From the NCBI GenBank assembly GCA_905250075.1, contig CAJNOP010000002.1, positions 7,987,565 through 8,051,564 of the forward strand: a stretch of 64,000 nt of DNA. The letters run 5' to 3'. Each line of letters begins with the position of its first letter. Within the stretch, counting starts at the first letter, position 1. The DNA is from Rotaria sp. Silwood1 (lineage: Eukaryota > Rotifera > Eurotatoria > Philodinida > Philodinidae). A program made the position numbers and the translations under genes. This document shows positions 25,273 through 38,221 of this stretch, piece by piece. The notes below the pieces were generated by a model. It did not search any database. It saw only the letters and a list, made by a program, of their open reading frames with translations, and had not been told where the DNA came from.

Positions 25273-26408
25273 ATGAGGTGGTGGTTGAAATGGTTTGTAA
25301 TAGGCAGTTTGGCTGCATGGCTTGGGTATTGTCGTCATCGGACATCTCAGGTCGGGTATTTTTTAGTTTTAATCTCAAACTCTTATCTACTTCATATGTG
25401 GTAGAGATGGTCTAGGAATTTTTTTGTTCTACGATAGACAAAAAGACAAATGTTTTTCATGGTTTTGACCAATTACAATCTTGATCAGGGAAACTTTTGA
25501 GATTTCTTGAATTTTATTACTAGCTAATAATTTCGGAATATGAATGAATGTAAAGTTAGACTGTTTACTAAAATACGAATAGCATGTAATATATCCGAAA
25601 AATAGCCTTGATAGTTTTAAATTTTAAACTTCTTCACTTTGCTCTTCTCGAACGATGTTTGAATCTTACAAAACGTGATTTAGCCGAAAAACGCATGAAA
25701 TCTGAAATAATATTCGTCTGACTAATCACGATAGAAAAAAGTTTTCGTATACTATGTTACTTATCTTTACAATATATTTAGCTTTTTCGAACTCATACAG
25801 CAGGTTTATCTCGCATTGCAACTTCCCTGGCAAATAATACTGATTCATATCAATTTTTTAATCGATCACAACAAATAAATAACTCATATTTTGAATGTGA
25901 AAACATCATATATGCGCATGGTCTCTGTGGTAATCTTCAAGTGCCACCAATGCAACGATCTTGCACACCACCTCTACATATCCATCTCGAACAAAGAGAA
26001 TTCTTCACTCTTATACAAGGTTACCTAGCCTATCAAATAGGTGATCAAGTATATTCATGTGATACTCACACATGTCCACGACCTCTTATTGTACCACCTC
26101 TTATACCACACACATTTTGGATGAATGACAATAAAGAAGATCTCATTGTACGTGTTCGTGTCGAACCAGCGAACAAATACAACGGCCTTCGACAAGGATT
26201 TTTTGAAAATTTCGCTGGCATTACTCGCGATCAACATATATCTATATGGCAAATATTTGTACTTTTCGAAAATGCACAAACCTATCCAGCATCGTTATCA
26301 TTACCTTTCATGAAAATAATAGTAAAAATGGGTGCTCTCATTGGTCGATTGCTTGGCTATAAAATAGAATATGAAGAGTATACAACAATGGAAGATGATT
26401 TTAATTAA
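25273..26408 (+). CDS. Membrane-anchored cupin-domain protein (2 exons)
   Basis: Exons 25273-25350 and 25782-26408 (CAG/GTCGGG donor, ATTTAG/CTT acceptor, phase 0) encode 234 aa. Exon 1 is an N-terminal membrane segment (LKWFVIGSLAAWLGY) with a basic flank, so the protein is probably anchored in a membrane. Exon 2 holds a single cupin barrel: PPLHIHLEQREFFTLIQG is the metal-binding motif (two His and a Glu) and VPPLIPHTFW supplies the later His of motif 2. The C-terminal tail (about 75 aa) is hydrophobic in places (SLPFMKIIVKMGALIGRLLG). Cupins include dioxygenases, isomerases and sugar-modifying enzymes; the substrate cannot be read here. The upstream frame stays open to 25150 without another ATG, so the ATG at 25273 is chosen. 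Animal cupins with this HxH-x-E layout are uncommon, so bacterial or fungal origin is possible. Confidence 0.78.
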
Positions 26409-29400
26409 TCAGCTTAATTTTATTCGAACCTTCGTATTGATAAACATTTTGTTTCTACTTCATATCAATATTTCATATAAAGGATACAGTTCTACAAACA
26501 TACCACATATGTATAAATACAAAATAAACCAGAAAATAAAATTATCAATGATAAATGCGACAACGAATGAATGAAATGAATGCATTGAATATTACTATAA
26601 TTCGAATGAGATTCATGAGATGAGAATACATACAAATTCAAATTTTAGTGTAGGATATCCATGATTTACATATTGATTTATTAGTGCAGTCATAGTGTTG
26701 ATGAAATTAAGAATCAACATCGCGTACTGTAACGAGTATATGACCTTCAAGGTCATTAGCAAAGAACATCTACGTATTCTTGATCTTTTTAAAATTTCTT
26801 TCTATTTGTTGATTGATATCCATGCTGCAAGTACTCGAAGCATGGATTGGCTCTAGTATGAATGTTACTCATAGGAGATGAATGCAAATCAGTTGTGATG
26901 TTGATTAGTTCTACAACTGGCACGGAATCTAGTACGAAAAAAGTGAAGTGGCTATTATAAAGGTTTTTGGCATTTTTCTCTCGGGCAATATTCTAACGAT
27001 CTTATATAACAAACTTCTCGATATCACTTGGTACTATTTATTAATGCAGTTGGATGCACTTGAAATAATCTGACACTAGCTAGTGATTATCATCTTCTTT
27101 CACTATACTCGTAAGTGTCACAGCCTCTTCGCAGATTCTCAACTGACTTAGACATGCACCAGCAAGCAAATATGCGAGTATGTCTTGGAAAACTCATACA
27201 GGGGTTGGTGTGGGTGTGGATGTGGGTGGGTGTGGGTGTGGGTGTTGGTGGTGTGAGTGTGTGGGTGTGGGGTGTGGGTGTGGGGGTGTGGGTGTGGGTG
27301 TGGGTGTGGCTGCCGGGATGTGGGTGCGGGTGTGAGTCATGTCTTTAATTTATTCCACACCCACACCCACACCCTTCGACCTATGGGGGATCACAAGGCG
27401 AAATTTAGGAAAAAATGGTTCAGGGGGAGTACAGGTCAGTTTTTGATGGAAAAAATATTTAGATAAATATAAGCTATTCGATACAACATTTTATGCTGAT
27501 TCCGAATATCATGTTCGTTTTGCATCAAAATTAAATTTTGGCAGTCAAAATGTCGAAATACAGTATTAAAAGAAGAAAATTCATGTTCAAATTGACGGAG
27601 ATTTCTCAATACAGAGCAATTTTAGAGATCTCGCACAAATGTGGAATAGCCATCAAATAGTACATTTTGTAGCCCTATCTAAAGCACAATTTCTGACAAA
27701 GTTTCACGAATGGACACATCTCCTGAGACTAGCACGGTTGAATACAATAAAACCTACAATTATCAATTATTGTTAAAAACACTATCAATCCTGATAAGTA
27801 GTCACCCTATTTTCTCTCTAATATTAACTAATTGAAGATGTGAAATATATCAACTTGTAGCCCATGAAAAACTCTATACAAATGTATATAGGAAATATTT
27901 TTTATGAAGACTATCGACTAACAATATGGATCAACACTGAGCAACTCTATTTATTACCATTTGGAGTCCTATCGCCTCATCAGTAAACTCGACCTAACTT
28001 TCTGTAAACTTATTGGAAAATAGATTTCCTATATACCATTAGATGCGCCTTGAAAAGCTCTACACGATGGTATATTTTGTTTCTTAATTCAGGCATAGTC
28101 ATCATATTCGCCAGGGTTCTTTCAAATATGAATCTTCTTGTTTTTATAATAGATGTCATCCATAATGTTCCGTCGCAATTTACTCAAGCTGCTCAATGTT
28201 ATCTGAAAAACTAACTATAGGGTTTTGTAGAGCAGACTTCGCTCTACAAAATCCATTATGGCACATTTCTCTAGAATATAGTCATTTTGAATTATACTAG
28301 GCGACTTTTATACACATTTCATGATCAATGGCAGATCAGTTATTATCAGCTGATCATCGATTTCAATGACAAAAACATTTCCTAATCCATCGTTTTTTGT
28401 AGCCTGTCACTTGAGCTATCAGAATATATAATTTCAATGTGTATCCGTTAGAATCACATCGAGTAAAAACTCATAGATAATGAAATACTCCCATAATAAA
28501 AACTGAAAAATCACATTTTCAGGGTTTTCAGTATTTTGATCACAATATCACTATTCCTAAACGAAATCTCAAATACTTTTTTATCAAAATGATCAGAAAA
28601 AGATTTTCTACAAAGTGTACGGGAAGAACAAAAATTCTGAACACTGTGTTTTTGTGGTTGATTCCCATGGAACAACCCAACAAATGAAATTGTTAATGAA
28701 CTTTGGAATGAATATAACAAACTTACAAGTTTATCAACAAAAAATCGTGAAAAATATCTCTCACATCAGCGATTAAAAACTCTTCAGTAACAACAACAGG
28801 TCAATCTTATACAGAAACAACAACAACAACAACAACAACAGCAACTAGAAATATTCATTATCGTTGTTCATTTAAATAAAAGAAAACAAACAAAACTATT
28901 CTGACCAAATAAATGTCAGAATCAAATGAGTAGAATGTTTATCACTACGAAGAGATACAATGATGATGATAATTGAATAAAATGGAAGGAAGAATTATTG
29001 ATGCTTGGCCTCAATCAACACTTTATTCACATTACAAGAGACACTCTATCATGATAATAATTGTTTTTATGGGACCAAATAAAGAGAGACAACAACTAAG
29101 TAACAAACCATTAAGAACAAAATAGAAGACATTACATAGATTGACTTCATATTTTATCACAAGAGTTTCAGTACCAAAATTTGTCAGAAGGATGTTTTAT
29201 TTGAATATGCTAGATAAAGTTTATAATTCGATAATTATGCAAATCATTGTTTGTAGATTATGATTTCTCAATGTTCATTCAATTTAATATTTTATTTGTA
29301 TGTTCAGTTTTAATAATATATTTTAAAGACAAAATATTTACATCTATACAAAGTCAAAAGAGAAATGAGTAAATTTCAAGTGTTGACATGATCTTCAAAA

Positions 29401-29476
29401 TTTGGTTTATTCTTGCAATATAGTATAAATGAAAAATATTTAATTTCCTCCACGTATTTTCTTTTGTTGAAACAAT
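26409..29476. other. Repeat-containing interval
   Basis: Contains the TGTGGG tract at 27200-27375, a small perfect hairpin at about 28222-28253 and a CAA run at 28826-28845. Around 28690-28860 a frame reads NELWNEYNKLTSLSTKNREK..., a stop, then Gln-rich sequence. This looks like a decayed coiled-coil or poly-Gln exon. No intact gene. Confidence 0.4.
27200..27375. repeat. Interstitial (TGTGGG)n-like tract with inverted C-rich end
   Basis: About 120 bp of near-perfect TGTGGG/GTGTGG units (27208-27330) followed, after a short AT spacer, by CCACACCCACACCCACACCC. It is the most telomere-like tract in the window. Six of the units in a row are exact in places. Confidence 0.8.
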
Positions 29477-30714
29477 TTATAATAAAGGAAAATATTGACG
29501 AAAATTTTCTGGACGAACAAATGATGGACATATATCAAGACTTATCAATTTGCCAAAATTAAAATAGATTGCATTAGTGGTAAAGTTGTTTGTTATCGTT
29601 GTGAGTGATTCATATTGCATAGCGAGATTTAACAAACGAGGTAGATGCATAGTTTTTTCTAAGAGAAATAGTTCAGCATAGTCAAGATGTGCCAATGTTA
29701 GGTCGAGAAATGTGAGATAAGGAAATGTAATTAATGTTGATGAATGTTGCTTGTCTTTTAGTGGATCATTATTAATTATATATAAGAATTTGAGAAAAGG
29801 GAAACCTTGAGAGATCAGTTTAAATAATTTATGTTTAAAAGGGATTGTATCATTCATTGTCAATTGTCGAACTTTATGAAACATGCCACCTTGAAAAGAA
29901 TTGTCCAGGTTAAAATATTCGAATTCATACGGTAATGAATAGATATGGCATTCGCCAATGCGTCCAAATAATGTAGTCTTAATATATGAAGCTACTTCTT
30001 GATAATCTCTTCCGATGAAACTACGTTGAATATCTTCATTCGATGGAAGTTCGACGCTAACGTTCGTCTGGTAGACCGTTGTCTTAATATTAAATGTAAA
30101 TTTGTTTAATTGTGTCATATAAATAAGAAATTGATCATATAATTGAATACCATCAATATAAGTTGAGTCACATCTTCCAACTGATAGATATAATCGCAAT
30201 TCTTCAAGATTTATCATTCGACAAAGTAATGGAACAATTAGAGTATCATACTTAAATGTGTGATCACATGAGGTGAATGAAAAACATTTCAATTTGAGAA
30301 GTTTTTTCTATAAAGAAAATAAAATTAAGAATATTTATTTGTTTTTTTTTTCCTCTAAACATGATCATTGAAATAATAGTTACTGTTGAATCTATCTTTC
30401 CTATTGGATAAACAATAGATGACACATTAATAATTAATGTTGATAAACAAACGAGAGGTCCATCAAGCAGATAAAGACAATCAGTTACACATGCACCATT
30501 GATTTTCAATTTGATTAAAGTGGAAGGCAAAGAATTTTCTCGTCGTAGATGAAAAAGAAGAGTCGAAATCGTTCGTGTAGGAAACATATCACAAAAATTC
30601 AAGACGATTAATTTTTTACATAAAGATAAAATTAATCCAAAAATCTTTAAAATAGTGGACGAATAATATCCAGCTGGATTTTTAATATCAATATTAAGAT
30701 GTGTTATTTGTTTG
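29477..30714 (-). CDS. LRR / F-box-family-like protein, 5' end missing at assembly gap
   Basis: Two exons are readable on the minus strand: 30384-30714 and 29477-30307, joined in phase 0 across a 76-nt GT-AG intron. The last exon gives 276 residues ending RPENFRQYFPLL. The translation shows irregular leucine-rich repeats (KQITHLNIDIKN, CKKLIVLNFCDMF, LICLSTL-type turns, FPYLTFLDLTLAHLDYAELF). This is the style of the large bdelloid F-box/LRR family, whose other member in this window is the gene at 40193. Upstream of 30714 the frame meets a stop, so an acceptor (GATTCTTAG/C) is inferred there. Any F-box exon would lie in or beyond the N gap. The role would be substrate recognition in an SCF ubiquitin ligase if an F-box exists; this is inferred. 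It could be a pseudogene. Confidence 0.6.
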
Positions 30715-30787
30715 CTAAGAATATCACGAAGAATTAAATCATCTTTAATTTAAAAAAAAACAAAGATAATTATTAATTTTTATCTAA

Positions 30788-30887
30788 NNNNNNNNNNNNN
30801 NNNNNNNNNNNNNNNNNNNNNNNNNNNNNNNNNNNNNNNNNNNNNNNNNNNNNNNNNNNNNNNNNNNNNNNNNNNNNNNNNNNNNNN
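30788..30887. other. Assembly gap (100 N)
   Basis: Exactly 100 N, which is a conventional placeholder for a gap of unknown size. It interrupts the 5' part of the LRR gene. Confidence 0.99.
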
Positions 30888-32308
30888 GTATATTCCCATT
30901 AAAGTTTCAACATTGCATAGTTGAATAGTGAATAAAAATAAACTGTCTAGAGAAGGTGATTGCGAGTTGGTGACGATTGAAGATTAAGGATCTACGAGTA
31001 GTTGTCATAGTCGCTACAAAAACGGTGTAAACGCTCTATATATGTATATATAGTTCTCACATCCTTTGGATGTACAATAATAGTTTGATATTCAATTGCA
31101 AAATGTACATTTTTCTTATCGTCGAATAATAGTTATATAGAGCGATTGATTCAAGTCAACTAAATCATGACAGTCATGCTTACATTTCGATCACTTGCGT
31201 ATATCTGTTTCTAATAGTAAGAAAAAGAAATTACCATCGTCCTTCGCAATGCTTGACTTATTTAACATGTTATTTACTGCTTGTTTTTCTCTCTTGTTCG
31301 CTACTTGCATATTTTTCATTTCTAACCGAAATGAAAAGTATGTAAGTCTAATTGAATTTGACCATAGAGAAAGTAATCACACTGATGATTCTTAACAAGA
31401 TTCGATTCTATGTAAAGTTTATTATCTACATCACTGAAGAAGATCATTCGACCTCTACAATATTGTTACTATACTAGAGCACTTTTTGGGATATCGGAAA
31501 TGAAGGGAGGAACTTTACGCACTTCATTGTATACTCAGTTTCTTATTTAGCTTCTCGAAATTTTACATGCACAAGTCCATCATGTCGATGATCCTAAATT
31601 TCGAAAATACAGTCGTGTACGAATGAATCTGTAAGTTTTTTTCATTTCAAATTGAATTTTGCAAAAAAATTCCTGGATCTTCTTCATGACACGGAGATTT
31701 ACTATTTACTCGATACAGAAATCTTTTTAAATACAAATGGAAATGATAGTCTTTCTAATTCATCTGAATTCAGTGAAGATATATATTATATAAATTTCAT
31801 TTTCTAGCGATCGAAAGCGTTTAATATACATTTGAATTTCGTTACAAGATATATCATATAGACCTTCTCTTTTAATTAGTGAAATATGTTTAGAATAAGA
31901 TGATGCAGAGCATATTTTCACTACTGCATAGTACTAATCAACGTACGAATGCCGAAAGACAATACAATCAGAAGCTTTCATCAATAGAAAATACAAGATA
32001 TATGTGTTATATAGTATCATCGAATTTGGCAGAAATACGAAAATAGCTGTTTCGATTTGAACTGATATGTTTTGTTTTAAATTCATGTTAAAATCAAAAA
32101 TATCATATTATATTGAGCATGCCAGATTAAGAAAAGAAAAAAAAAGAGACACAAAAGAAAATTAAGTTTCGATATTTATTTGTGCATTTTCGGTTGATAG
32201 TTTATTCGTTGTTCTATTTCTGTCTAGTTAGAGATTTTAAGTGCAATTATAAGCAAGTCAAACTATCATCCACAAAATTTATCTACTAATGAAATAAAAA
32301 CAGTCAAA
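30888..32308. other. Interval upstream of the ammonia-lyase
   Basis: No conserved frame. A short frame with ATG at about 31249 encodes one hydrophobic segment (MLFTACFSLLFATCIFFIS) in about 48 residues and could be a micro-protein, but there is no support beyond the membrane-like composition. Confidence 0.3.
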
Positions 32309-35300
32309 ATGAACAAGCATACCACACGGAAGCCGATTATTATTCGTGGTGAAAATCTTACTATAGAAGATTTCGTCAAAGTTGTTCGTCATAATCATCC
32401 AGTGGAATTATCCGAAGATAATGTTGTATGCAGTCGAATGGAACAATCAATCAGTATTATCGATAATATTGTGAAAGCCTCTTTACCGCTCTATGGTGTG
32501 ACAACACTCTTCGGCGGTCTCGCCAATCGTACAGTATCAACTGAATTTGCTGCCGAGTTACAAAACAATTTAGTTTATGCTCACAAAACTGGCGCGGGCT
32601 CGATCATGCCACTAGAATCGATTCGCGGAGCTATGCTGTTGCGAGCCAACACTCATTTAATTGGTGCCTCAGGTATCCGTCGACAGTGGGACGAGCGACT
32701 TGTTCACTTCTTGCGCGAAGGAGTTACACCGCTCGTACCTGAATTTGGATCTATAGGAGCGTCAGGTGATCTTATACCTATGTCGTACATTGCTGCAGCC
32801 ATATCTGGTGTAGATGAACGTGTAAAAGTAGATTTTCAGGGTGAAAAGATCAGCGCACCTGAAGCACTGACTCGACTTGGATTCAAACCTGAATTATATA
32901 ATGCAAAAGAGGGTCTGGCCATGTTAAACGGAACTAGCGTGATGACGTCTTCGGCATCACTTGCTTGTTATGATTTTTACATACTAATGGCTGCTACGCT
33001 ACAGGTCCACGCGATGACTCTGCAAGCACTTGCTGCCAGTAACCAGCCATTTAATCCATTTCTTCATAAAGTTAAAAGTCATCAGGGACAGGTATGTGAA
33101 AATCATTTTTAGTTCACTAGATAGAGATACTCTAGTCCTGAATATTTTCTTGAATGTCACCTCAAAGTCTGATTCTAATAGGTTCAAAAGTCATCAACTT
33201 GCGTCTTACTTCACTTAAAACATACTGCTACTCGATAGTGACGATGACGGACAAAAATTAATAATTACTTAAAGTCTCAGCTATGCAATTAAATTGTCAG
33301 CTTGAATGCCAAGTGTTTTCATTAAGTATTGAGTACCTTTGAAAATTTTATAAACCTTTTCAATCTCAAACCAGTATCATAACAATGAGGTTTAGTATTT
33401 TCTATCCTGTTAATGAAATATGATCGTGAAAAAGATTTATTTATCAATTTACGATATTTATTAAAATTTTGATCACGATGAAAAATAAATCGTCTTAAAA
33501 CTAGACACTTTGCTCAAGCAGTTAAATCTTCGTACAAATACAAAATAAAAAGACTTGCAGATTTTTGAAATAGTATAGTAAATGAAAGAAAACTAACAGA
33601 ACTATTGATATCATTTTTTTTTGCATTTTGCATATGATGATTCTAGATCGACGTATCAGACATTTTACTTGAACTAATCGATGGTTCCGCAATGATCTAT
33701 GATGCGCTTGATGGAAAATTAACCAAAAGGAGTATCGAGGCACTTGTTCAGGATCGATATTCACTGCGATGCTGTCCACAGTTTCTTGGTCCCATGGTCG
33801 AGACAATGTATGACATTGCACGAGTACTTGAAATCGAAATGAATTCAGCCAATGACAATCCTTTGATTGATATCAACGCTGGCAAAGTTTACTGTAAGTT
33901 CCACTTATTTTAATAATACTAGCTAAGTGTTTTGGAAGTGTACTAGTTTACATCGACTTCGTTCGAAATGTTTCGAACTTTCAGAAGTAGTAGAACCTAA
34001 TCTCTTGACACTAAAATTTACCTTCAAAATTTTTTACAATGATGTCTTGGTAGTTTTCCACTGCCGATTGTATGAGTCTTTCTAGCAGAAGTCCGATGTC
34101 TAGGATTTTCTTATTTTACATGATAAAAGACTCTGACGTTTAGAACAGATATTAATCAGTAGTGATAAACGTTTTTTTAGGCAAAAAATTTTTTTTCCAA
34201 CATTTCGTTTGGATTGAAAAGTTCACCAGAAAAGTTTTTCTTCGAGACTTTGCAAGCCTGGTTTCTTCGGTGAGGGAACACAATTTGATCATCAATATTA
34301 TATTTGTTAAAGTTATCTTTGAACATTCTATCAAACATTTGAATTTTCAAAAATGTAAAGCTAAAACCGATCGCTGAGTATGAAGATTTTAGGAGTCAAT
34401 TTTGATTTTTACCTCAACTTGTGAACCTCCTACTGAAAAGAAGTAAGAACTCCGGTGAGGATAACAGCAAATATTCATAATCTATTCTCATAAACCTATC
34501 AGAAAAGTGATATTTCGGCATTGATCCAGCACTTTTACCATCGACGATTCTTTTTTTGAGAAGGAAATATACTAGGTTTTGCCCAAAACCTTTAAGCTCA
34601 TTGACGATGGAAGTGAATAATTTTTATTACAGCCTAGGTCAAGAAGCTTCTAAATAAAAGGTTTTGCTCCCACTAGAGTCCTTATTTTTTCTTAATAAGG
34701 AGTTTAAAAGTTTAGATAAAATCACAATTAGCTTCTTAAATCTTCGTACTCCCCGACCAGTTTTAGCTCTACACATTTGAAAATTCAAATGTTCGATAGA
34801 ACGTTCAAAGATAACTCTAACTCATATAGTATTGATAATCAAATCATGTTCCTCGTCGAAGAAAGCAGGCTCTCAAAACCTGGGAGAAGCCCAGTTTTGT
34901 GGAGAACTTTTCAATTCAAATGAAATGTTGAAGAAAAAAAGTTTTCGCCTAAAGACACATTTATCTTATTGATTAGTATCTGTGATGAAAATCATAGTCT
35001 TCTATCATTTAAAATAAGAAAATCCTTGAAATCGGATTGTGACTAGGAAAACTGTTACAAGTGGGGATAGGAATTTACCAAGACATCATTTTCAAAAGTT
35101 TTCAAGGGAAGTTTTGGTGTTAAGACACTTAATTCTACTACTGCTAAAAGTTTGAAACGCTTTGAGTAAAGTCAATGTAATCGTGATATGTTTTCTAAAG
35201 AATCACTCTACTACTTTTGAAGTTGCAATCTCACTCAACAGTTAACAAACGAAACCAAGCTTAACTTATGTATTTATCGATGAAATTATTTCATAGAATT

Positions 35301-37422
35301 CTAGTTAAAACGTGCTATGTGCAGCAGGAAAGTTTCTCATAAACAAACACACATGACAAAACAAGTTACTTTTATAGTGGCTAAATCGTAGTCTATTCAC
35401 TATTTGAGAAGGTTTCTTTCTGATACAATGTTTACAAAATCAGTGTTGTTTTCTACTGCTTGCCCAAAAGACTAATATATTTTTGAAAAGTTTTGTTCGA
35501 CTTCATTAGTTATATGTTCTCTATTTCATATACAGCCACCAAGCAATAAGAAAAATAAAAGTAATAGCAACTTCTACTCGTTTCGCTCTTTCTGTTTGTC
35601 TTACTTCTCCAGTTTTCAGTCTTTTTTATATTATATAGTATATTTTGTTTGATGTATCTGGACACGTTAGTTTTGAATATCACCTTGGAATATTTGACGT
35701 TTTAATTTACCCTACAATAGGCTAATCATTTATAAATTTATTCTAATATTTACATATAATAAAAATAAACTTTCGTTGATATCCGCTGGCTTCGCACTGT
35801 GTCATTATTGCTACTTCGACTTTCAAAGCAGTATCCGTTAAGTTGTTTCTAACGAATTAAATTTAAAACTTTCCTCTAGCATTAGGAAAGAATGAGTTTG
35901 TTTGATAATATGCAGTGAAAATATTCAAAATTATATTGCATAGGGACTTTCGAAATGCCTTGTATGCCAGAAAAAATTCTTTACGAAAAAACAATTGTAT
36001 GTAAATATTCATTTACAATTATTTCTACAGTTTCAGATTTTTTTTATTCATATCCTAAGTAGAAGTTGCATTTGTTTTTATCAAAATTTCGATCTTGACT
36101 CATATTCATTTTATCTCAAAAGAAATGTATTTGTTCTAGTCCAGCCATACAATGGTCTATTATATTTCAATCTGCATTTAAAGAACAACACCAACGCTCC
36201 ATTTCAAATAGAAATGGAGGAGGGGGACTAAGGAGTCTTTAGAATTATTTGCCAAAGTAAATAATTCTAGAAACTCCTACTAGTCTCATCATTCAAAAAA
36301 GCGGATATTTAGCTATATATAATAATAGATAACTCTAAATACCTAGGAGACTCGCCGTCGATAAAGTAGAGAATATGATGACTCTGCAGATATATGTATA
36401 GTAATGACTTATTCGAAACACATCGTTAAATAAATAAGGGTGTCATTGGATTTGGATGAGTCGGATGTGTGTATCTTTTATGTACAGTAAGACTCTCTTC
36501 TCCCCGTCTTCTGTCGATAAATGAGCTTCTTTTGCTAGATCCTCTAAATTTCCGTTGTTTGGAAAAGTGGGCGTGTTTTTTTTCTGAACTTTATTTTGAA
36601 ATAAAATCTCCACAGACTCAGCCCAGCAACTTTTTGATTAACAGTACATATCATTTTTGTTAACAATCAAGTTAATTTAAACACTTACTCAGTTCATCAT
36701 ATTGGCAGATTTTAAGCAAGGCTTTATTGACATTCCTAGGTGGTGGTAATTTTCTTGGCGAGCACGTGGCCTTAGCTATGGATCGACTACGACACGCTAT
36801 CGGTCTGATGGCCAAACATCTAGATGTGCAGGTTGCCCAGTTGGTCACACCCGAGTTTAGCAATGGTCTGCCTGCTTGTTTAGTTGGTAATCATGATCGT
36901 CAAGTAAATATCGGTGTCAAAGCTCTTCAAATTTGTGGTAATTCAATCATGCCAGTTTTACTTTTTCTTGGCACATCTATAACCGATAAATTTCCGACAC
37001 ACGCCGAGCAGTACAATCAAAATATCAATTCAATGGGGCAAATGTCTGCATGTCTCGCTCGTCAGTCAGTTTCTATATTGTGTCAACATTTGAGTGTTTG
37101 TCTTCTTATTTGTGTTCAAGCACTTGATTTACGAGCTAATCTTATTGAGACAGAAACCAACTATGATGCTCGTCCACTACTCTCGAAAAACACTCGTCGT
37201 GTTTATGAAGCTGTTCGATCGGTTATAAATGTACCTATTGACAAAAAGCGACCTTACATCTGGGACGATGGAGAGCATGCATTGGATGACCATATAGCTC
37301 GAGTGGCCGAAAATCTCATCGGAAACGAAAATGGACCGCTCTTTAAGTCATTGGAACCAACCATTGAGAAGCTTCGCTCAAAATGCTATTTGCATCGTTC
37401 ATCGATCAGGTCCAAACTTTAG
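32309..37422 (+). CDS. MIO-type aromatic amino acid ammonia-lyase, cyanobacterial-PAL-like (3 exons)
   Basis: Predicted to eliminate ammonia from an aromatic amino acid using a self-made MIO cofactor, in the cytosol. Exons 32309-33091, 33647-33893 and 36740-37422 join in frame for 570 aa. The MIO-forming triad Ala-Ser-Gly is at about 151-153 (GSIGASGDLIPMSYI). The catalytic Tyr is about residue 62 (LYGVTTLFGG). Other family blocks: EGLAMLNGTSVMTSS, QDRYSLRCCPQFLGPMVE, NSANDNPLID, CGGNFLGEHVALAMDRLRHA, TPEFSNGLPACLVGN, FPTHAEQYNQNINSMGQ and PYIWDDGEHALDDHIAR. The run of blocks is much nearer to cyanobacterial PAL (Anabaena type) than to animal histidine ammonia-lyase. The pair before KTGAG, Phe-Leu in that PAL, is Ala-His here (91-92), resembling the Ser-His of HAL, so the substrate may be His, Tyr or Phe. 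Intron 1 is 555 nt; intron 2 is 2846 nt and holds a foldback element. Horizontal origin followed by intron gain is inferred. Confidence 0.92.
33925..35205. mobile_element. Foldback element inside ammonia-lyase intron 2
   Basis: Two arms of about 500 bp are inverted copies: for example TTTGAATTTTCAAAAATGTA (34339-34358) pairs with the TACACATTTGAAAATTCAAA segment near 34771, and the AAAAGTTCACCAGAAAAG area pairs with GGAGAACTTTTCAATTC near 34900. The pairing reaches GTTTACATCGACTTCG near 33945 and AAGTCAATGTAATCG near 35178. The arms are diverged. The centre (about 34450-34640) has no frame. Ends are approximate; no target duplication assigned. Confidence 0.65.
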
Positions 37423-38221
37423 AATATGTGCAAGCGGTTTTCAGACCACCATTGACCTTTTTCTTTGACAAGTCAAACATAAACTTCTGTTCTACTATAA
37501 ATGCATATTTTTTGTTCATCGTATTCCAATCAACAATTAGAAGATACCATGCAAATCGTCAAAATGCATCTCTTTTTTCAATAACTTGACAAAGAGGAAA
37601 TCATGAAGAGAAAAATCTCAATACATGTTCTCTATACGCAAATATACTAATATTTATGATTTAATACAGTTTCTTAGTTAGATTTTGGATACGATACTAT
37701 GTTTTTTAACTGAAAACACCGTAGAAGTGAGAGAAAGTTTCTTTTTTTCCTAGAAAACAATATATTTTTGTGAAACAAGATCTAAAAAGAATTGTTGGAC
37801 CATAGAACGTTAAATCTAAACGATATCTTTTCTTCATCACCTGTGATAAACATATTAATAGCGCTGTTCCTGTTCCATTCAGATCCTGACAAACATAGTC
37901 ATGAAACTGAGACTTATTGCAAAACTATTATAAAATTCGATTGACTCTCATAACCATAACGCTGAGCTGGACGTTGTCTTCAATTCTCTCAACACTCTTA
38001 AGATGTTGTTCACAACCTGATATATAAGAACACAAATTAAGGTAGCTTTCGTTTTTATTCTGTCTATAGCCACTATAACATGTAACAATGAACACGTTCT
38101 TTCATCACGAAAACGCATGAATACACTAAAAGATAAAAAGAATTTTTACGGAAACTGTGAGATTCTGTGATAATTTACTATACTTTTTGAACTATCATAA
38201 AATTCTATGGAATTTCACCTA

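Noticed and set aside
27115-27466. Gly/Val/Trp/Cys-rich frames
   Set aside because: Direct translation of the TGTGGG tract.
32309-37422. Bacterial contamination as the source of the ammonia-lyase
   Set aside because: Two in-phase GT-AG introns interrupt it and it sits between eukaryotic genes in the same AT-rich context.
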